Assembly (NCBI GenBank): GCA_019166125.1
Contig: JAHTBO010000009.1
Coordinates: forward strand, 96,531 to 160,530
Length of the DNA: 64,000 nt
Source: Alcaligenaceae bacterium CGII-47
GTDB taxonomy: Bacteria; Pseudomonadota; Gammaproteobacteria; Burkholderiales; Burkholderiaceae_B
Direction: 5' to 3'
The translations under genes and the position numbers were made by a program. Position 1 is the first letter of the stretch; the number at the start of each line of letters is the position of its first letter. This document shows, piece by piece, positions 22,603-32,397 of this stretch. Under the pieces are notes generated by a model. The model was given only the letters and a program-made list of their open reading frames with translations. It ran no database searches and was not told where the DNA came from.

Positions 22603-23253
22603 TTAAGACCTCCCGAACCGGCGTTCGGCGTAGTGCCCGAATAGCGAAAGCATGCCGTTGATCACCATGTACATCAAACCCGCTGCAACATAGGTCTCTA
22701 GGGGCATAAAGGTGCTGGCAGCGATATTCTGTGCGGTACGGGTGATCTCGGCGACGCCCACCACCGAGATAAGCGAGGAAGCCTTAACCAGCAGGATCAT
22801 TTCATTGATCAAAGAAGGTGTGGTGAGTTTGAGGACTTGCGGCACCTGAATGCGTGTCAGCGTATCGAGACGCGAAAATCCCAACAATTGGGTCGCTTCG
22901 AGCTGACCGTGCGGAATCCCCAAGAAACCGCCACGCAAAATTTCACCCAGATAGGCGCCTTCACATAGGGAAATAGCCGTAATTGCGGCGACCAGTGGTG
23001 GGACGTTGATCCCTAGCGTAGGCAGAAAGTAATACGCCAGCATAAGCTGGACGAGCAGAGGGATCCCTCGGAAGATGAATACATACAGATTGCCGAGTCG
23101 TCGCAATGCCCGAGAGCGTGACAGGCTGGCCGAGGCCACGGTCAGCGCGATGACGAAGCCGATCAGTAAACCCATCACTGATACGAGAATCGTCATCTCT
23201 GCCGCCTGCGCGAGCAGAGGCAGCGCCTGGAGGATTGCGTCCAAATCGAACAT
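22603..23253 (-). CDS. Amino-acid-type ABC transporter permease 1
   Basis: A 216-residue permease paralogous to its neighbour. FRGIPLLVQLMLAYYFLPTLG and the EAA loop LEATQLLGFSRLDTLTRIQVPQ identify the HisQ/HisM family. It forms a heterodimer with permease 2 in this family. It starts 29 bp after the binding-protein gene. Confidence 0.93.
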   Translation of the reverse strand: MFDLDAILQALPLLAQAAEMTILVSVMGLLIGFVIALTVASASLSRSRALRRLGNLYVFIFRGIPLLVQLMLAYYFLPTLGINVPPLVAAITAISLCEGAYLGEILRGGFLGIPHGQLEATQLLGFSRLDTLTRIQVPQVLKLTTPSLINEMILLVKASSLISVVGVAEITRTAQNIAASTFMPLETYVAAGLMYMVINGMLSLFGHYAERRFGRS

Positions 23254-23282
23254 CGTGCGCGCCCAGGCTTGGGTGGATCTGC

Positions 23283-24107
23283 TTAGACGTTAGGCACGAA
23301 GTCGGCGATCGGAACCTCCATTTCCATACCAAACCATTTCTTCTGCAAAGCAGCCAGGCGACCGTCCTTATGCATGGTCAGGATCACGTCGTCGATCGCC
23401 TTGATAAGCGAGTCGCTATCCGCGCCCTGGTGGCCCATAAATGCAAAATAAACCTTCTTGCCGATGCTGGGCTGGACGACGGCAAACTGCTTGGGGCGCT
23501 CTTTGGCGGCAACAGCGATATTGGTGATCGAGTGTCCGACCGCCATAATACGGCCGGTGGCCAGGTCAGCATAGGCTTGATTAAAATCGACGTATTCTTT
23601 GATCTCTGGGGGCGGGTTGAGTGTTTCGGCATAGGCCTTCATCTGGGCGAGCTGCGATGAGCCACGCTGGCTGCCGATGACTTTTCCGGCGACCTGCTCG
23701 GGTTTGGTGAAATCCGTATCCTTGGCGTTCTTGAGGAATGCCACCGTACCGTCAGCGATCGGCAGGGTAAAGTGGTAGCGATCTTTACGAGCCTGGGTGA
23801 CGTTCAGTGGACCGGCGACCAGATCGAATTTTTTGGCATCCAGACCTGGCAGCACGCTTGCCCAGGGTAGGTCGATGAAGCGGATCTTGACGTTGAGAGC
23901 CTTGCCGACATCGGCAAAAAATTCCTTATTGAAACCTTCCTGTTTACCGTCCTTCAGGAAATCGAAGGGCGCAAATTGCATCTCTGTGCCGATAACCAGC
24001 TCGCCTGCCTTTTTGACCTGATCAAGCTGATCTGCGTGTGAGGGGAGAGCAACCATCGCCAGGCAGGCCGATGCCAGTAGTAACTTAAAAGTAGAAGCGA
24101 TACGCAT
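23283..24107 (-). CDS. Extracellular solute-binding protein, family 3 (unusual ligand site)
   Basis: A 274-residue periplasmic binding protein with Sec signal peptide (MRIASTFKLLLASACLAMVALPSHAD). GELVIGTEMQFAPFDFLKDGK is the family 3 start. Aligned by eye with HisJ, the Arg that binds the ligand alpha-carboxylate is kept (Arg107 in NVTQARKDR). The Asp that binds the alpha-ammonium group appears to be Ser193 (GRIMAVGHSITN versus GRIDAAFQDEVA). This suggests a ligand with a carboxylate but without an alpha-amino group, such as urocanate, imidazolepropionate or imidazolelactate. Start at 24107 has GAGGAG 8 bases upstream; the open frame from 24167 adds non-signal sequence. Confidence 0.9.
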   Translation of the reverse strand: MRIASTFKLLLASACLAMVALPSHADQLDQVKKAGELVIGTEMQFAPFDFLKDGKQEGFNKEFFADVGKALNVKIRFIDLPWASVLPGLDAKKFDLVAGPLNVTQARKDRYHFTLPIADGTVAFLKNAKDTDFTKPEQVAGKVIGSQRGSSQLAQMKAYAETLNPPPEIKEYVDFNQAYADLATGRIMAVGHSITNIAVAAKERPKQFAVVQPSIGKKVYFAFMGHQGADSDSLIKAIDDVILTMHKDGRLAALQKKWFGMEMEVPIADFVPNV

Positions 24108-24138
24108 ACGTGTACTCCTCGGTGAATTGGCTATCAAA

Positions 24139-24150
24139 AGGTATATACAT
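24139..24150. promoter_or_regulatory. Putative HutC operator before the hut-linked ABC operon
   Basis: On the minus strand ATGTATATACCT contains the TGTATATAC core shared with the other two sites, about 32 bp upstream of the binding-protein start. The right half-site is weaker. It suggests that the transporter, FAD dehydrogenase, CoA-transferase and acyl-CoA dehydrogenase are induced together with the hut genes. Confidence 0.5.
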
Positions 24151-24270
24151 TTGACCCTCTCTGTCAATCAATTTTCCCTTTTATTGGACGCTATAACATG
24201 GAATTAGGGGTAAATACGGGGTGCAGCGTCATCCATGAAACACGCTGATTCCTTTGTAGCCTGGTTTTAA

Positions 24271-25653
<1,383 letters not shown>

Positions 25654-25692
25654 GCACGAGGACACTGAGCATATGGCGATGAGCATGCGACG

Positions 25693-26634
25693 ATGAGCAA
25701 TCTACAGGGACTCTGGCAAGGCCGCGATGACCGCGCCGAGCAGGGCGATACGCGTCGGCTGTTTCAGATCGTGCGTCACGACGAGGCCTATGCCTCGGGG
25801 GATGCGGTGTTGTGTGGGTTTGCTAGCGACGCAGGCGTGCGGCGTAATCATGGTCGCCCGGGAGCCCGCGGAGGACCTGTGGCCATGCGCCGTGCGCTGG
25901 CGGGGTTGCCGGCGCATGGCCTGGACGCCGTGTGGGATGCCGGAGATATCGCGTGTGAGGGCGATGAGTTAGAGGCCGCGCAGGCGGCGCAGGGGCGCCG
26001 CGTCGCGGATATTCTGAGGCGAGGATCCCGTTTATTTGTAATGGGAGGCGGCCATGAACTTGCGTGGGCGGATTTCCAGGGCCTGCGCGAGCATCTGTAT
26101 ACGACCGATGCGCCCCGAGGGGGGTCTTTGCTTATTGTTAATCTGGATGCGCATTTTGATCTGCGTAGCAGCCGCCCAGGCAGCTCAGGCACCCCTTTTG
26201 ATCAGATTCTGCAGGACAGCCGTGAGCGCGGGCTGCCTGTACGCTATGCGTGTTTTGGTGTTTCGCGACTGGGCAATACCGCGGGTCTGTACGCCCATGC
26301 ACAGGCCCTGGGTGTGACCTACGTCGAGGACATGCAGATGCAGGAGCGCGATCTGACTCAGCGTCTATATGAGCTGGATGACATGATCAGTAGTGTTGAT
26401 CATGTTTATCTGACGATTGATCTGGATGTGCTGCCTGCATCCGTCGCACCAGGCGTCTCGGCGCCAGCGCCCTTGGGTGTGCCGCTGTCCGTGGTCGAGG
26501 CCTTCGTGCAACGTATCAAGGGCTCGGGTAAGTTACGCCTGGCCGATATGGCAGAGTTCAATCCCGAGTTCGATTGCGACCAGCACACTGCACGTGTGGC
26601 GGCGCGCTTGGCCTGGACCTTGCTACAACCCTGA
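25693..26634 (+). CDS. hutG: Formimidoylglutamase
   Basis: A 313-residue ureohydrolase (arginase fold, two Mn ions) that hydrolyses N-formimidoyl-L-glutamate to glutamate and formamide, ending the pathway without hutF. Metal-binding motifs are [21 protein letters not shown] and [23 protein letters not shown]. It follows serS by 39 bp on the same strand and converges on hutC; no hut operator is visible before it, so its expression may depend on serS read-through. Confidence 0.94.
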   Translation: MSNLQGLWQGRDDRAEQGDTRRLFQIVRHDEAYASGDAVLCGFASDAGVRRNHGRPGARGGPVAMRRALAGLPAHGLDAVWDAGDIACEGDELEAAQAAQGRRVADILRRGSRLFVMGGGHELAWADFQGLREHLYTTDAPRGGSLLIVNLDAHFDLRSSRPGSSGTPFDQILQDSRERGLPVRYACFGVSRLGNTAGLYAHAQALGVTYVEDMQMQERDLTQRLYELDDMISSVDHVYLTIDLDVLPASVAPGVSAPAPLGVPLSVVEAFVQRIKGSGKLRLADMAEFNPEFDCDQHTARVAARLAWTLLQP

Positions 26635-26639
26635 GCCGT

Positions 26640-27368
26640 TCAAATTTTTCCGGCAAGTTTATAGCGATTGCCCGGATACCACATCACTGCCTGAGACGCG
26701 AATGCGCCGCCCGAAAATGTCGTGCGATCCAGCACCAGACAGGGCTGCGAGAGTGGAATATCCAGTCGGGTGGCGATCTCTTGCACGGGCAACATGACTT
26801 CGATCGTGTAGTGGCCCGTAGGCGCTGGCGCCGTATGCATCAAATATTCATTAGGCGTCGTGCGCGACCAATCCTGCTCAAGGTAGCCTGGAATGCGCTC
26901 GGCATCCACGAACCGGTCCTCCATCTGGATGGGGGCGGCGTTCTCGAAGTGGATGATAATGGAATGGAAGAGGGGGGCCTGTGCCTTGAGATGGAACCGC
27001 TGCGCCTGCGCAGGACTTGCCTTGGTGCGTTCGAGCAGCAGCACCTCGCAGGAATGCGTGTGTCCGCGATCACGAATATCCTGGGCAATGCTACGGATCT
27101 CGATCAGGGTAGACTGGATTTTGGATGGTGCAACGTAGGTGCCTGAGCCCTGGTAACGCACTAAAACTTGATCTGTCGTGAGCTCGCGCAAGGCACGATG
27201 CACCGTCATGCGCGATACCTGAAACTGCTCGCACAGTGCCAACTCGGTCGGGATAACGTCCCCTTCTCGCCAGGTACCATTGCCGATATTTTCCAGCACG
27301 AAATCCTTGATTCTCTGGTAGGCGGGTAGAGCAGAACGATTCTTATTGGCCAGTGCGGCGTCATGCAT
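26640..27368 (-). CDS. hutC: Histidine utilisation repressor HutC (GntR family)
   Basis: A 242-residue GntR/HutC regulator. The N-terminal winged helix (PAYQRIKDFVLENIG through TELALCEQFQVSRMTVHRALRELTTDQVLVRYQGSGTYV, residues 15-80) binds DNA. The C-terminal UTRA domain senses urocanate in characterised relatives, releasing the operator. The likely targets are the three palindromes at 12689, 17272 and 24139. It ends 5 bp after hutG in convergent orientation. Confidence 0.93.
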   Translation of the reverse strand: MHDAALANKNRSALPAYQRIKDFVLENIGNGTWREGDVIPTELALCEQFQVSRMTVHRALRELTTDQVLVRYQGSGTYVAPSKIQSTLIEIRSIAQDIRDRGHTHSCEVLLLERTKASPAQAQRFHLKAQAPLFHSIIIHFENAAPIQMEDRFVDAERIPGYLEQDWSRTTPNEYLMHTAPAPTGHYTIEVMLPVQEIATRLDIPLSQPCLVLDRTTFSGGAFASQAVMWYPGNRYKLAGKI

Positions 27369-27512
27369 GGTGGGGTTCCTGATGAGCGTTTTGTTAAATC
27401 CGCCTTGATGATAAACCTAGACTTGGGGGAGGATGAATTTCCTTGGCTGTGCCAGACAGGCCGCGCCATTCGTGCTAAGATGCGCGCCTCGACTCGCTTA
27501 CTCGGCGAACCC

Positions 27513-27603
27513 GGACAGGTGGCAGAGTGGTCGAATGTACCTGACTCGAAATCAGGCGTACGGTTTCCCCGTACCGTGGGTTCGAATCCCACCCTGTCCG
27601 CCA
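27513..27603 (+). tRNA. tRNA-Ser (CGA)
   Basis: A 91-nt class II tRNA with 7-bp acceptor stem GGACAGG/CCTGTCC, anticodon loop CTCGAAA (anticodon CGA), long variable arm, T-arm GGTTCGAATCC and encoded CCA. Confidence 0.97.
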
Positions 27604-27755
27604 ATGAAAGCAAGAGCCACTCTACAAGCATTTCCATTTTAATGTGGAAGTCTTCCGTAATCCCTTCTGATTCAGAGAAGCACCGATTCTCATCCATGTC
27701 GTGCAAGGCGTGACTCGTGCACAGGTGCGCCGACGATCGACACACAGGAACAAAT

Positions 27756-28058
27756 ATGAGCCAGGAATCCATCAGGGTCAAAGAAGCCGTCGCTCTCGGT
27801 AAACGACGCTTTTTCGAACAACATCCGCAATTGCTGGCCGAGGCCGATGCAGCGGCCGACCAGGAGGCTGCGATTCGGGACTCTGGCTTGGCTGATTTGC
27901 GCGAGGTCGCCAGATATCGTGTGATTGCGTCCTTTGCCAAGGGGCACAATCAAGACAGCTTTGCAATGCTGCTAGAGCTGGGTACGGATTCACCCGAGCA
28001 GTTTCAGCAGTTGATCGCTGCGCAGAATACGCATATCAAAAAATCGATCGGCATGTGA
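27756..28058 (+). CDS. Conserved hypothetical protein
   Basis: A 100-residue, highly charged and probably helical soluble protein starting MSQESIRVKEAVALGKRRFF. No membrane segments, signal peptide or catalytic motif can be seen, and I do not recognise a family. The ATG at 27756 has AGGAAC just upstream; an upstream ATG-less extension is not favoured. Codon use resembles the neighbours, so it is probably a real gene. It is monocistronic between tRNA-Ser and hbdH. Confidence 0.6.
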   Translation: MSQESIRVKEAVALGKRRFFEQHPQLLAEADAAADQEAAIRDSGLADLREVARYRVIASFAKGHNQDSFAMLLELGTDSPEQFQQLIAAQNTHIKKSIGM

Positions 28059-28158
28059 GCCGGTCTGACGTGGTGCTTAGCCGCTCTTAAGCAAGCCGTC
28101 ATCTCCCCCGCGTTACACTGATTCTGTCTTATTCATGTGTACCAAGGAGTCTGTGATC

Positions 28159-28941
28159 ATGCTAAAAGGAAAAAAAGCGGTTGTTACCGGATCAACCAGT
28201 GGCATTGGCTTGGCGATTGCGCGGGAATTGGCGCGTAATGGTGCAGACCTTATCATTAACGGTTTTGGTGATGCGCAAGCCATCGAGCAGGAGCGCACCG
28301 GGCTAGAGCGCGAGTTTGGCATCAAGGCCACCTATCTGAATGCCGATATGATGCAGGCCGATGCGGCGCGCGCTTTTATTGGTGAGGCGATAAAGGCATT
28401 GGGCGGTATCGATATCTTGGTGAATAATGCCGGTATTCAGCATGTCGATCTGATCGAGGACTTTCCGATCGATAAGTGGAATGCCATCATTGCGCTAAAC
28501 CTCTCGGCGGTCTTTCATGGCACCGCCGCAGCGCTGCCTTCTATGAAGCAGCAAAAATGGGGGCGCATCATCAATATCGCCTCGGCTCATGGCTTGGTTG
28601 CCTCGGTACAGAAGTCCGCCTATGTTGCGGCCAAGCATGGTGTGGTCGGCCTCACGAAAGTCACGGCGCTGGAAAACGCGGGTTTAGGCGTGACGTGTAA
28701 TGCTATTTGTCCGGGTTGGGTGCGCACACCTCTAGTCGAAAAGCAGATCCAGGCCATGGCCAAGGATAAGGGCCTGAGCGTCGAGGATGCCGCGCGCGAG
28801 TTGCTGTTTGAAAAGCAACCCTCGCTTGAGTTCGTCACGCCAGAGCAGTTGGGGCAGGCCGCTGTGTTTCTCGCCTCTGATGCAGCGGCGCAAATGACCG
28901 GTACGACCTTATCCATTGACGGCGGTTGGACCGCTCGTTAA
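28159..28941 (+). CDS. hbdH: 3-hydroxybutyrate dehydrogenase
   Basis: A 260-residue short-chain dehydrogenase that oxidises D-3-hydroxybutyrate to acetoacetate with NAD+, usually in polyhydroxybutyrate turnover. TGSTSGIGLAIA is the nucleotide-binding motif and NNAGIQHV is typical. Catalytic Ser is in NIASAHGLVAS, with Tyr154/Lys158 in YVAAKHGVVGLTK. CPGWVRTPLVEKQI and the C-terminal GTTLSIDGGWTAR closely match bacterial HbdH. ATG at 28159 has AAGGAG 8-9 bases upstream. Confidence 0.93.
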   Translation: MLKGKKAVVTGSTSGIGLAIARELARNGADLIINGFGDAQAIEQERTGLEREFGIKATYLNADMMQADAARAFIGEAIKALGGIDILVNNAGIQHVDLIEDFPIDKWNAIIALNLSAVFHGTAAALPSMKQQKWGRIINIASAHGLVASVQKSAYVAAKHGVVGLTKVTALENAGLGVTCNAICPGWVRTPLVEKQIQAMAKDKGLSVEDAARELLFEKQPSLEFVTPEQLGQAAVFLASDAAAQMTGTTLSIDGGWTAR

Positions 28942-29017
28942 TTATCCTACGCAGCGTTGACCTATGCTGCTATCGCGTCCGAGTGGGACGCGGCGGCAGC
29001 ATTTTTGTGGAGTTCCG

Positions 29018-29794
29018 ATGTTGACTGTCCTGTCGCCGGCCAAGAAGCTGGATTACGATTCGCCTGTACGCACCGCCTTGTATACCGAGCCAATATTTGT
29101 CGACCAAGCGCATGCGCTGATTCGCGTCATGCGGCAAAAATCAGTATCCGATATCGCGCAGCTTATGAAACTCAGTGAGCCCTTGGCGCGCCTGAATGCA
29201 GACCGTTATGCCGCCTGGGCACCGCGCTTTGGTCTGGACAATGCTCGCCAGGCGGTGTTGGCTTTTAATGGTGATGTCTATGCGGGCCTGCAAGCGACGG
29301 AGCTATCCGATGCACAATTGGCTTGGGCCCAGGATCATTTGGCTATTCTCAGTGGTTTGTATGGCGTGTTGCGGCCGCTTGATCTGATGCAGGCGTATCG
29401 ACTGGAAATGGGCACGCGTCTGACGACGGATCGGGGTGCAAATCTTGTTGCGTTCTGGGGTTCGACGATTGCTGACTATCTGAATCAGCAGCTCGTTCAT
29501 CAGGGCGGCAGCCCCGTGCTGCTGAATCTGGCCTCCGCAGAGTACTTCAAGGCCGTCGATCGCAGCGTATTGCAGGCGAGGGTGGTGAGTTGCGTGTTTC
29601 AGGATTATAAGAACGGCGTCTACAAGATCATCAATTTTTATGCCAAACGAGCGCGCGGCTTGATGGCACGTTACATAATTGATCACCGTATTGACACGCC
29701 TGAGGGGCTGTTTGGCTTTAGTGCTGAAGGTTATGCCTATGTGGCATCCGAGTCGAGCGCCGATACGCTGGTGTTTCACCGCAAGATCGCGTAA
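29018..29794 (+). CDS. yaaA: Peroxide stress protein YaaA (DUF328)
   Basis: A 258-residue DUF328/UPF0246 protein starting MLTVLSPAKKLDY. Conserved segments are FNGDVYAGL, LSGLYGVLRPLDLMQAYRLEMGT, FWG and KNGVYKIINFYAKRARGLMARYII. In E. coli YaaA lowers free iron during peroxide stress and binds DNA. The start at 29018 gives the family N-terminus; the longer frame from 28964 adds 18 unrelated residues. Convergent with the next gene, 6 bp apart. Confidence 0.94.
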   Translation: MLTVLSPAKKLDYDSPVRTALYTEPIFVDQAHALIRVMRQKSVSDIAQLMKLSEPLARLNADRYAAWAPRFGLDNARQAVLAFNGDVYAGLQATELSDAQLAWAQDHLAILSGLYGVLRPLDLMQAYRLEMGTRLTTDRGANLVAFWGSTIADYLNQQLVHQGGSPVLLNLASAEYFKAVDRSVLQARVVSCVFQDYKNGVYKIINFYAKRARGLMARYIIDHRIDTPEGLFGFSAEGYAYVASESSADTLVFHRKIA

Positions 29795-29800
29795 ACAAGC

Positions 29801-31993
29801 TTAGCTTGCTGCGGGCTCTGTCAGTCCGCGCATCTCGTGGCGGATCAATTGTGCCGCCTTAATCATCTGACGCAATGGGTAGGCCAGTGCCGCCAACTCG
29901 CCCTGGGTTTCGATTGATGCGGGCGCCTGGGCATCCTCATCGCTCAAAGAGGCATCGATGGCCAGCAAAGATTTTTGTATGCCCTCGGGCACGCTAGCCA
30001 GGCTGGCCAGGATAGGGATAGCGGCTGCGGTCTGCGACGCGAGCGCATGGTGCTGGAGCAGGAGGTTATTGAGCTCGGGTACCTTGCTCTGGCGTCGTAC
30101 GGGCTCGTCCATCATGCGATAAAAGGCCGAGGCGTAATTGCCAAAAGCGATGTGCATGTTTTTGCGGGTGAGCCGCCAGCGCATCTCGGCCTCGCGGCTG
30201 GTGTGCGCATCGGTGCCCGCTGCGCTTTGTGCACGGACGCACTCGACGTACTCCAGGCCTACGCGTAGGAAAGCATGATTGGCGGCCAGCAGCGCACGCG
30301 CGAGCGAGGCCATGATGTTGCGCTCCCAGGCGGGCAGGATGTAACTGCACGACAGAGCCAAGGCTGAGCCAATCAGGGTATCGATCAGGCGTTCGCCGAT
30401 AACGGAGTTCGATCCGGGCACCAGAAAATGGAATACCAAGAGAACGAATATCGTGTTGAAAACCGCCGAGAGCATGTAATTGACCTGGATCAGGCTGTAA
30501 CCCAGGATGCTACTGATAACGAGTGCAGCGAAGTACACATTGCTGTCTTGGGTCAGCGAAAACAGTACTAGGGCCAGGCCGCAGCCTATCAATGTGCCAG
30601 TCACCCGCCAGCCGTTGCGCTGGCGGGTGAGCGCAAAGCCCGGTTTCATGATGATGATGATGGTCAGGATAATCCAGTAGCTGTGTGCGGCCATACCGGG
30701 GGCGACACTCTGGAGTCGGGGCATGTGCCCGAGGATGGCGGAGATCGTCATGGCAAGCAGTGCGGCGATCGCTACGCGGGTGGCATAGCGAAAGTGTGGG
30801 GAGTCGCGGCGCATATTGCTGGTGAGCATCCCGATCCGCCATTTTTGACGCGTGAGAAAGCGGTTAAGCGATTTATCCAGGCGCATATCGACGAGTTCCA
30901 GCGGCACGGGCTGCTCGGAATGGCTCGCCATACGGTCTACCAATCGCGTGATATTGCGCAGGCGGCGCAGGATCTGCACCAGTAGCGCGTAGATTTCAGG
31001 TTCTTTGTCGTTCAAGCCAGCGCGCCGGAAATTTTCCAGCTCATATTCCATGGCGCGCAACTCGGCCTTGACGCTATTGCGCTCGTGAGTGTGGCGGTTG
31101 CGTGCGATATTCAGGGCGATCAGCGAGACGTTGACGGCAAGTTTGCTGAGTGCATCGCGTGCGAACAACAGCGTGTCACTATCGGGCAGAGCGCGTCGCA
31201 AGGTGGCATAGTCGGTATGGGTGGCGACCAGGCTGTCGAGCAAGGCCACCATATCCACAAAGATATTCAGAGAGCTCAGCCGCAATCGTTCGCCTCGGCC
31301 ACGCTTGCCACGAGGTAGTTCGCGCAGCACCATGTCGCGTGCACCTTGGTGGGCGTCGATCATGGCGGCCTGGGCGTGGATAAGCAATCGGTAGCTCTCG
31401 TCCAGATCGATATTCACGTCATAGAAACGTGCGCGTGCGGCGATATAGTCAGCCGTGGCAAACAGCGCGACAGAGAGCACCTGCTGCTCTTCGCGGTGCC
31501 ACAGCAAGCGGTGTACGACGGTGCTATAGATAAAATAGAACACACCGCCTAAAAAGGAATAGATGGTGTGCAGCATCACATCCTCGGGCGACAAGGGCGT
31601 GCGCATGGTGAGCGTCATCATCAGCAAACAGGCAAAGCCCAGTAGGCCGCCTTGCTTGCCAAATACAGTAAACATCGAAAACACAAAACACAGTGCTGGC
31701 ACGATCAGCCAGAGCACGGTGGCATGTCCTGAGGCCAGTCCGGTGATTGCAGCGGTAATTGAACCCAATAGCAAGGCGGCGAGCATGCCGTTCATGCCAT
31801 AGCGCCTCGGGCCGCCTGGTTGGTCGAGCACCGCCACGCAGGCGGCGCCGACAGCCGCCACCATGCCGACAGCGTACAGGTTCAATAGAGCGGCCAGCAC
31901 GACGGCAGGCAGCAGCACCCCGACTGCCTGGCGCAGGCCACCGAAAAAATAATGGCTGTACAAAAATCGTTGAAGCTGAGGGATGCGTGACAT
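29801..31993 (-). CDS. YccS/YhfK-like FUSC family inner-membrane protein
   Basis: A 730-residue protein with two hydrophobic blocks of about five to six helices each (roughly residues 20-160 and 395-545) and two cytoplasmic helical domains. This is the duplicated arrangement of the YccS/FUSC family, related to aromatic-acid efflux proteins and plant aluminium-activated channels. SHYFFGGLRQAVGVLLPAVVLAALL at the N-terminus and ATRVAIAALLAMTISAILGH before the second block support this. Transport substrate is unknown. It is divergent from the ilv operon. Confidence 0.88.
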   Translation of the reverse strand: MSRIPQLQRFLYSHYFFGGLRQAVGVLLPAVVLAALLNLYAVGMVAAVGAACVAVLDQPGGPRRYGMNGMLAALLLGSITAAITGLASGHATVLWLIVPALCFVFSMFTVFGKQGGLLGFACLLMMTLTMRTPLSPEDVMLHTIYSFLGGVFYFIYSTVVHRLLWHREEQQVLSVALFATADYIAARARFYDVNIDLDESYRLLIHAQAAMIDAHQGARDMVLRELPRGKRGRGERLRLSSLNIFVDMVALLDSLVATHTDYATLRRALPDSDTLLFARDALSKLAVNVSLIALNIARNRHTHERNSVKAELRAMEYELENFRRAGLNDKEPEIYALLVQILRRLRNITRLVDRMASHSEQPVPLELVDMRLDKSLNRFLTRQKWRIGMLTSNMRRDSPHFRYATRVAIAALLAMTISAILGHMPRLQSVAPGMAAHSYWIILTIIIIMKPGFALTRQRNGWRVTGTLIGCGLALVLFSLTQDSNVYFAALVISSILGYSLIQVNYMLSAVFNTIFVLLVFHFLVPGSNSVIGERLIDTLIGSALALSCSYILPAWERNIMASLARALLAANHAFLRVGLEYVECVRAQSAAGTDAHTSREAEMRWRLTRKNMHIAFGNYASAFYRMMDEPVRRQSKVPELNNLLLQHHALASQTAAAIPILASLASVPEGIQKSLLAIDASLSDEDAQAPASIETQGELAALAYPLRQMIKAAQLIRHEMRGLTEPAAS

Positions 31994-32060
31994 CAGGCGA
32001 AGCTAGAGCGCATAAAAGCGCAGTATAGAGAAAAGTTGACGAGTCGGGGCCGCAACTGGC

Positions 32061-32089
32061 TTGCGGGCTTTGTTGCAACGCGGTACATT
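32061..32089 (+). promoter_or_regulatory. Sigma70-type promoter of the ilv leader
   Basis: TTGCGG (32061-32066) and TACATT (32084-32089) are separated by exactly 17 bp, predicting a start near 32096, immediately upstream of the leader terminator. Confidence 0.5.
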
Positions 32090-32095
32090 AGCACC

Positions 32096-32162
32096 TTGAG
32101 CTAGCTATCAACCTGGCTAGCCTATCAAGGCAGTGTTGATCGGGCTAAGCGCCCGTTTTTTT
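32096..32162 (+). terminator. Leader RNA with intrinsic terminator (possible ilv attenuator)
   Basis: The hairpin CGGGC-TAAGC-GCCCG (32141-32155) is followed by seven T (32156-32162). No plus-strand gene lies upstream between the divergent genes, so the terminator can only act on a transcript begun at about 32096. Upstream pairs CTAGC/GCTAG (near 32101 and 32116) and ATCAAC/GTTGAT compete with one another, as in attenuators. No leader peptide rich in Ile/Val/Leu was found. The alternative is a small independent RNA of about 67 nt. Confidence 0.45.
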
Positions 32163-32397
32163 GCGCCCTCGTTTTTACCTCGTACAGCACCACAAGTGAC
32201 GTCGGGGTTTTCGTTTCTAACTCTCGCGTTTTTAACGCTTGTACTGTGTGTCAATGGTACAGGCTGGCACCGCAGGGTATCTAGGTGGTGTGGTTCCGTG
32301 AACCACCGAGCGCTGGATTATGCTGCGGTATCCCAGTACTGGCCCGGATCGTCAAGGATCGCTTGGTGCAGGGTACTAGTCATGAAAGGAATACATT

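Larger units (their letters stand above)
31994..32397 (+). other. Intergenic region before ilvB: leader with early terminator
   Basis: A 404-bp gap between the divergent FUSC gene and ilvB contains no convincing protein gene. It holds a good promoter (32061-32089), a short RNA ending in an intrinsic terminator (32141-32162), and about 235 bp of further leader. That leader includes a 7-bp GTGGTTC/GAACCAC hairpin (32290-32306) without a T-run. Confidence 0.6.

Noticed and set aside
27206..27949. 247-residue minus-strand open frame
   Set aside because: It runs across hutC, the tRNA-Ser gene and a short hypothetical gene; the translated tRNA makes it clearly a shadow frame.
31524..32078. 184-residue minus-strand frame overlapping the FUSC start
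   Set aside because: Arg/Pro/Cys-rich out-of-frame translation of the FUSC gene, which has clear homology in the other frame.
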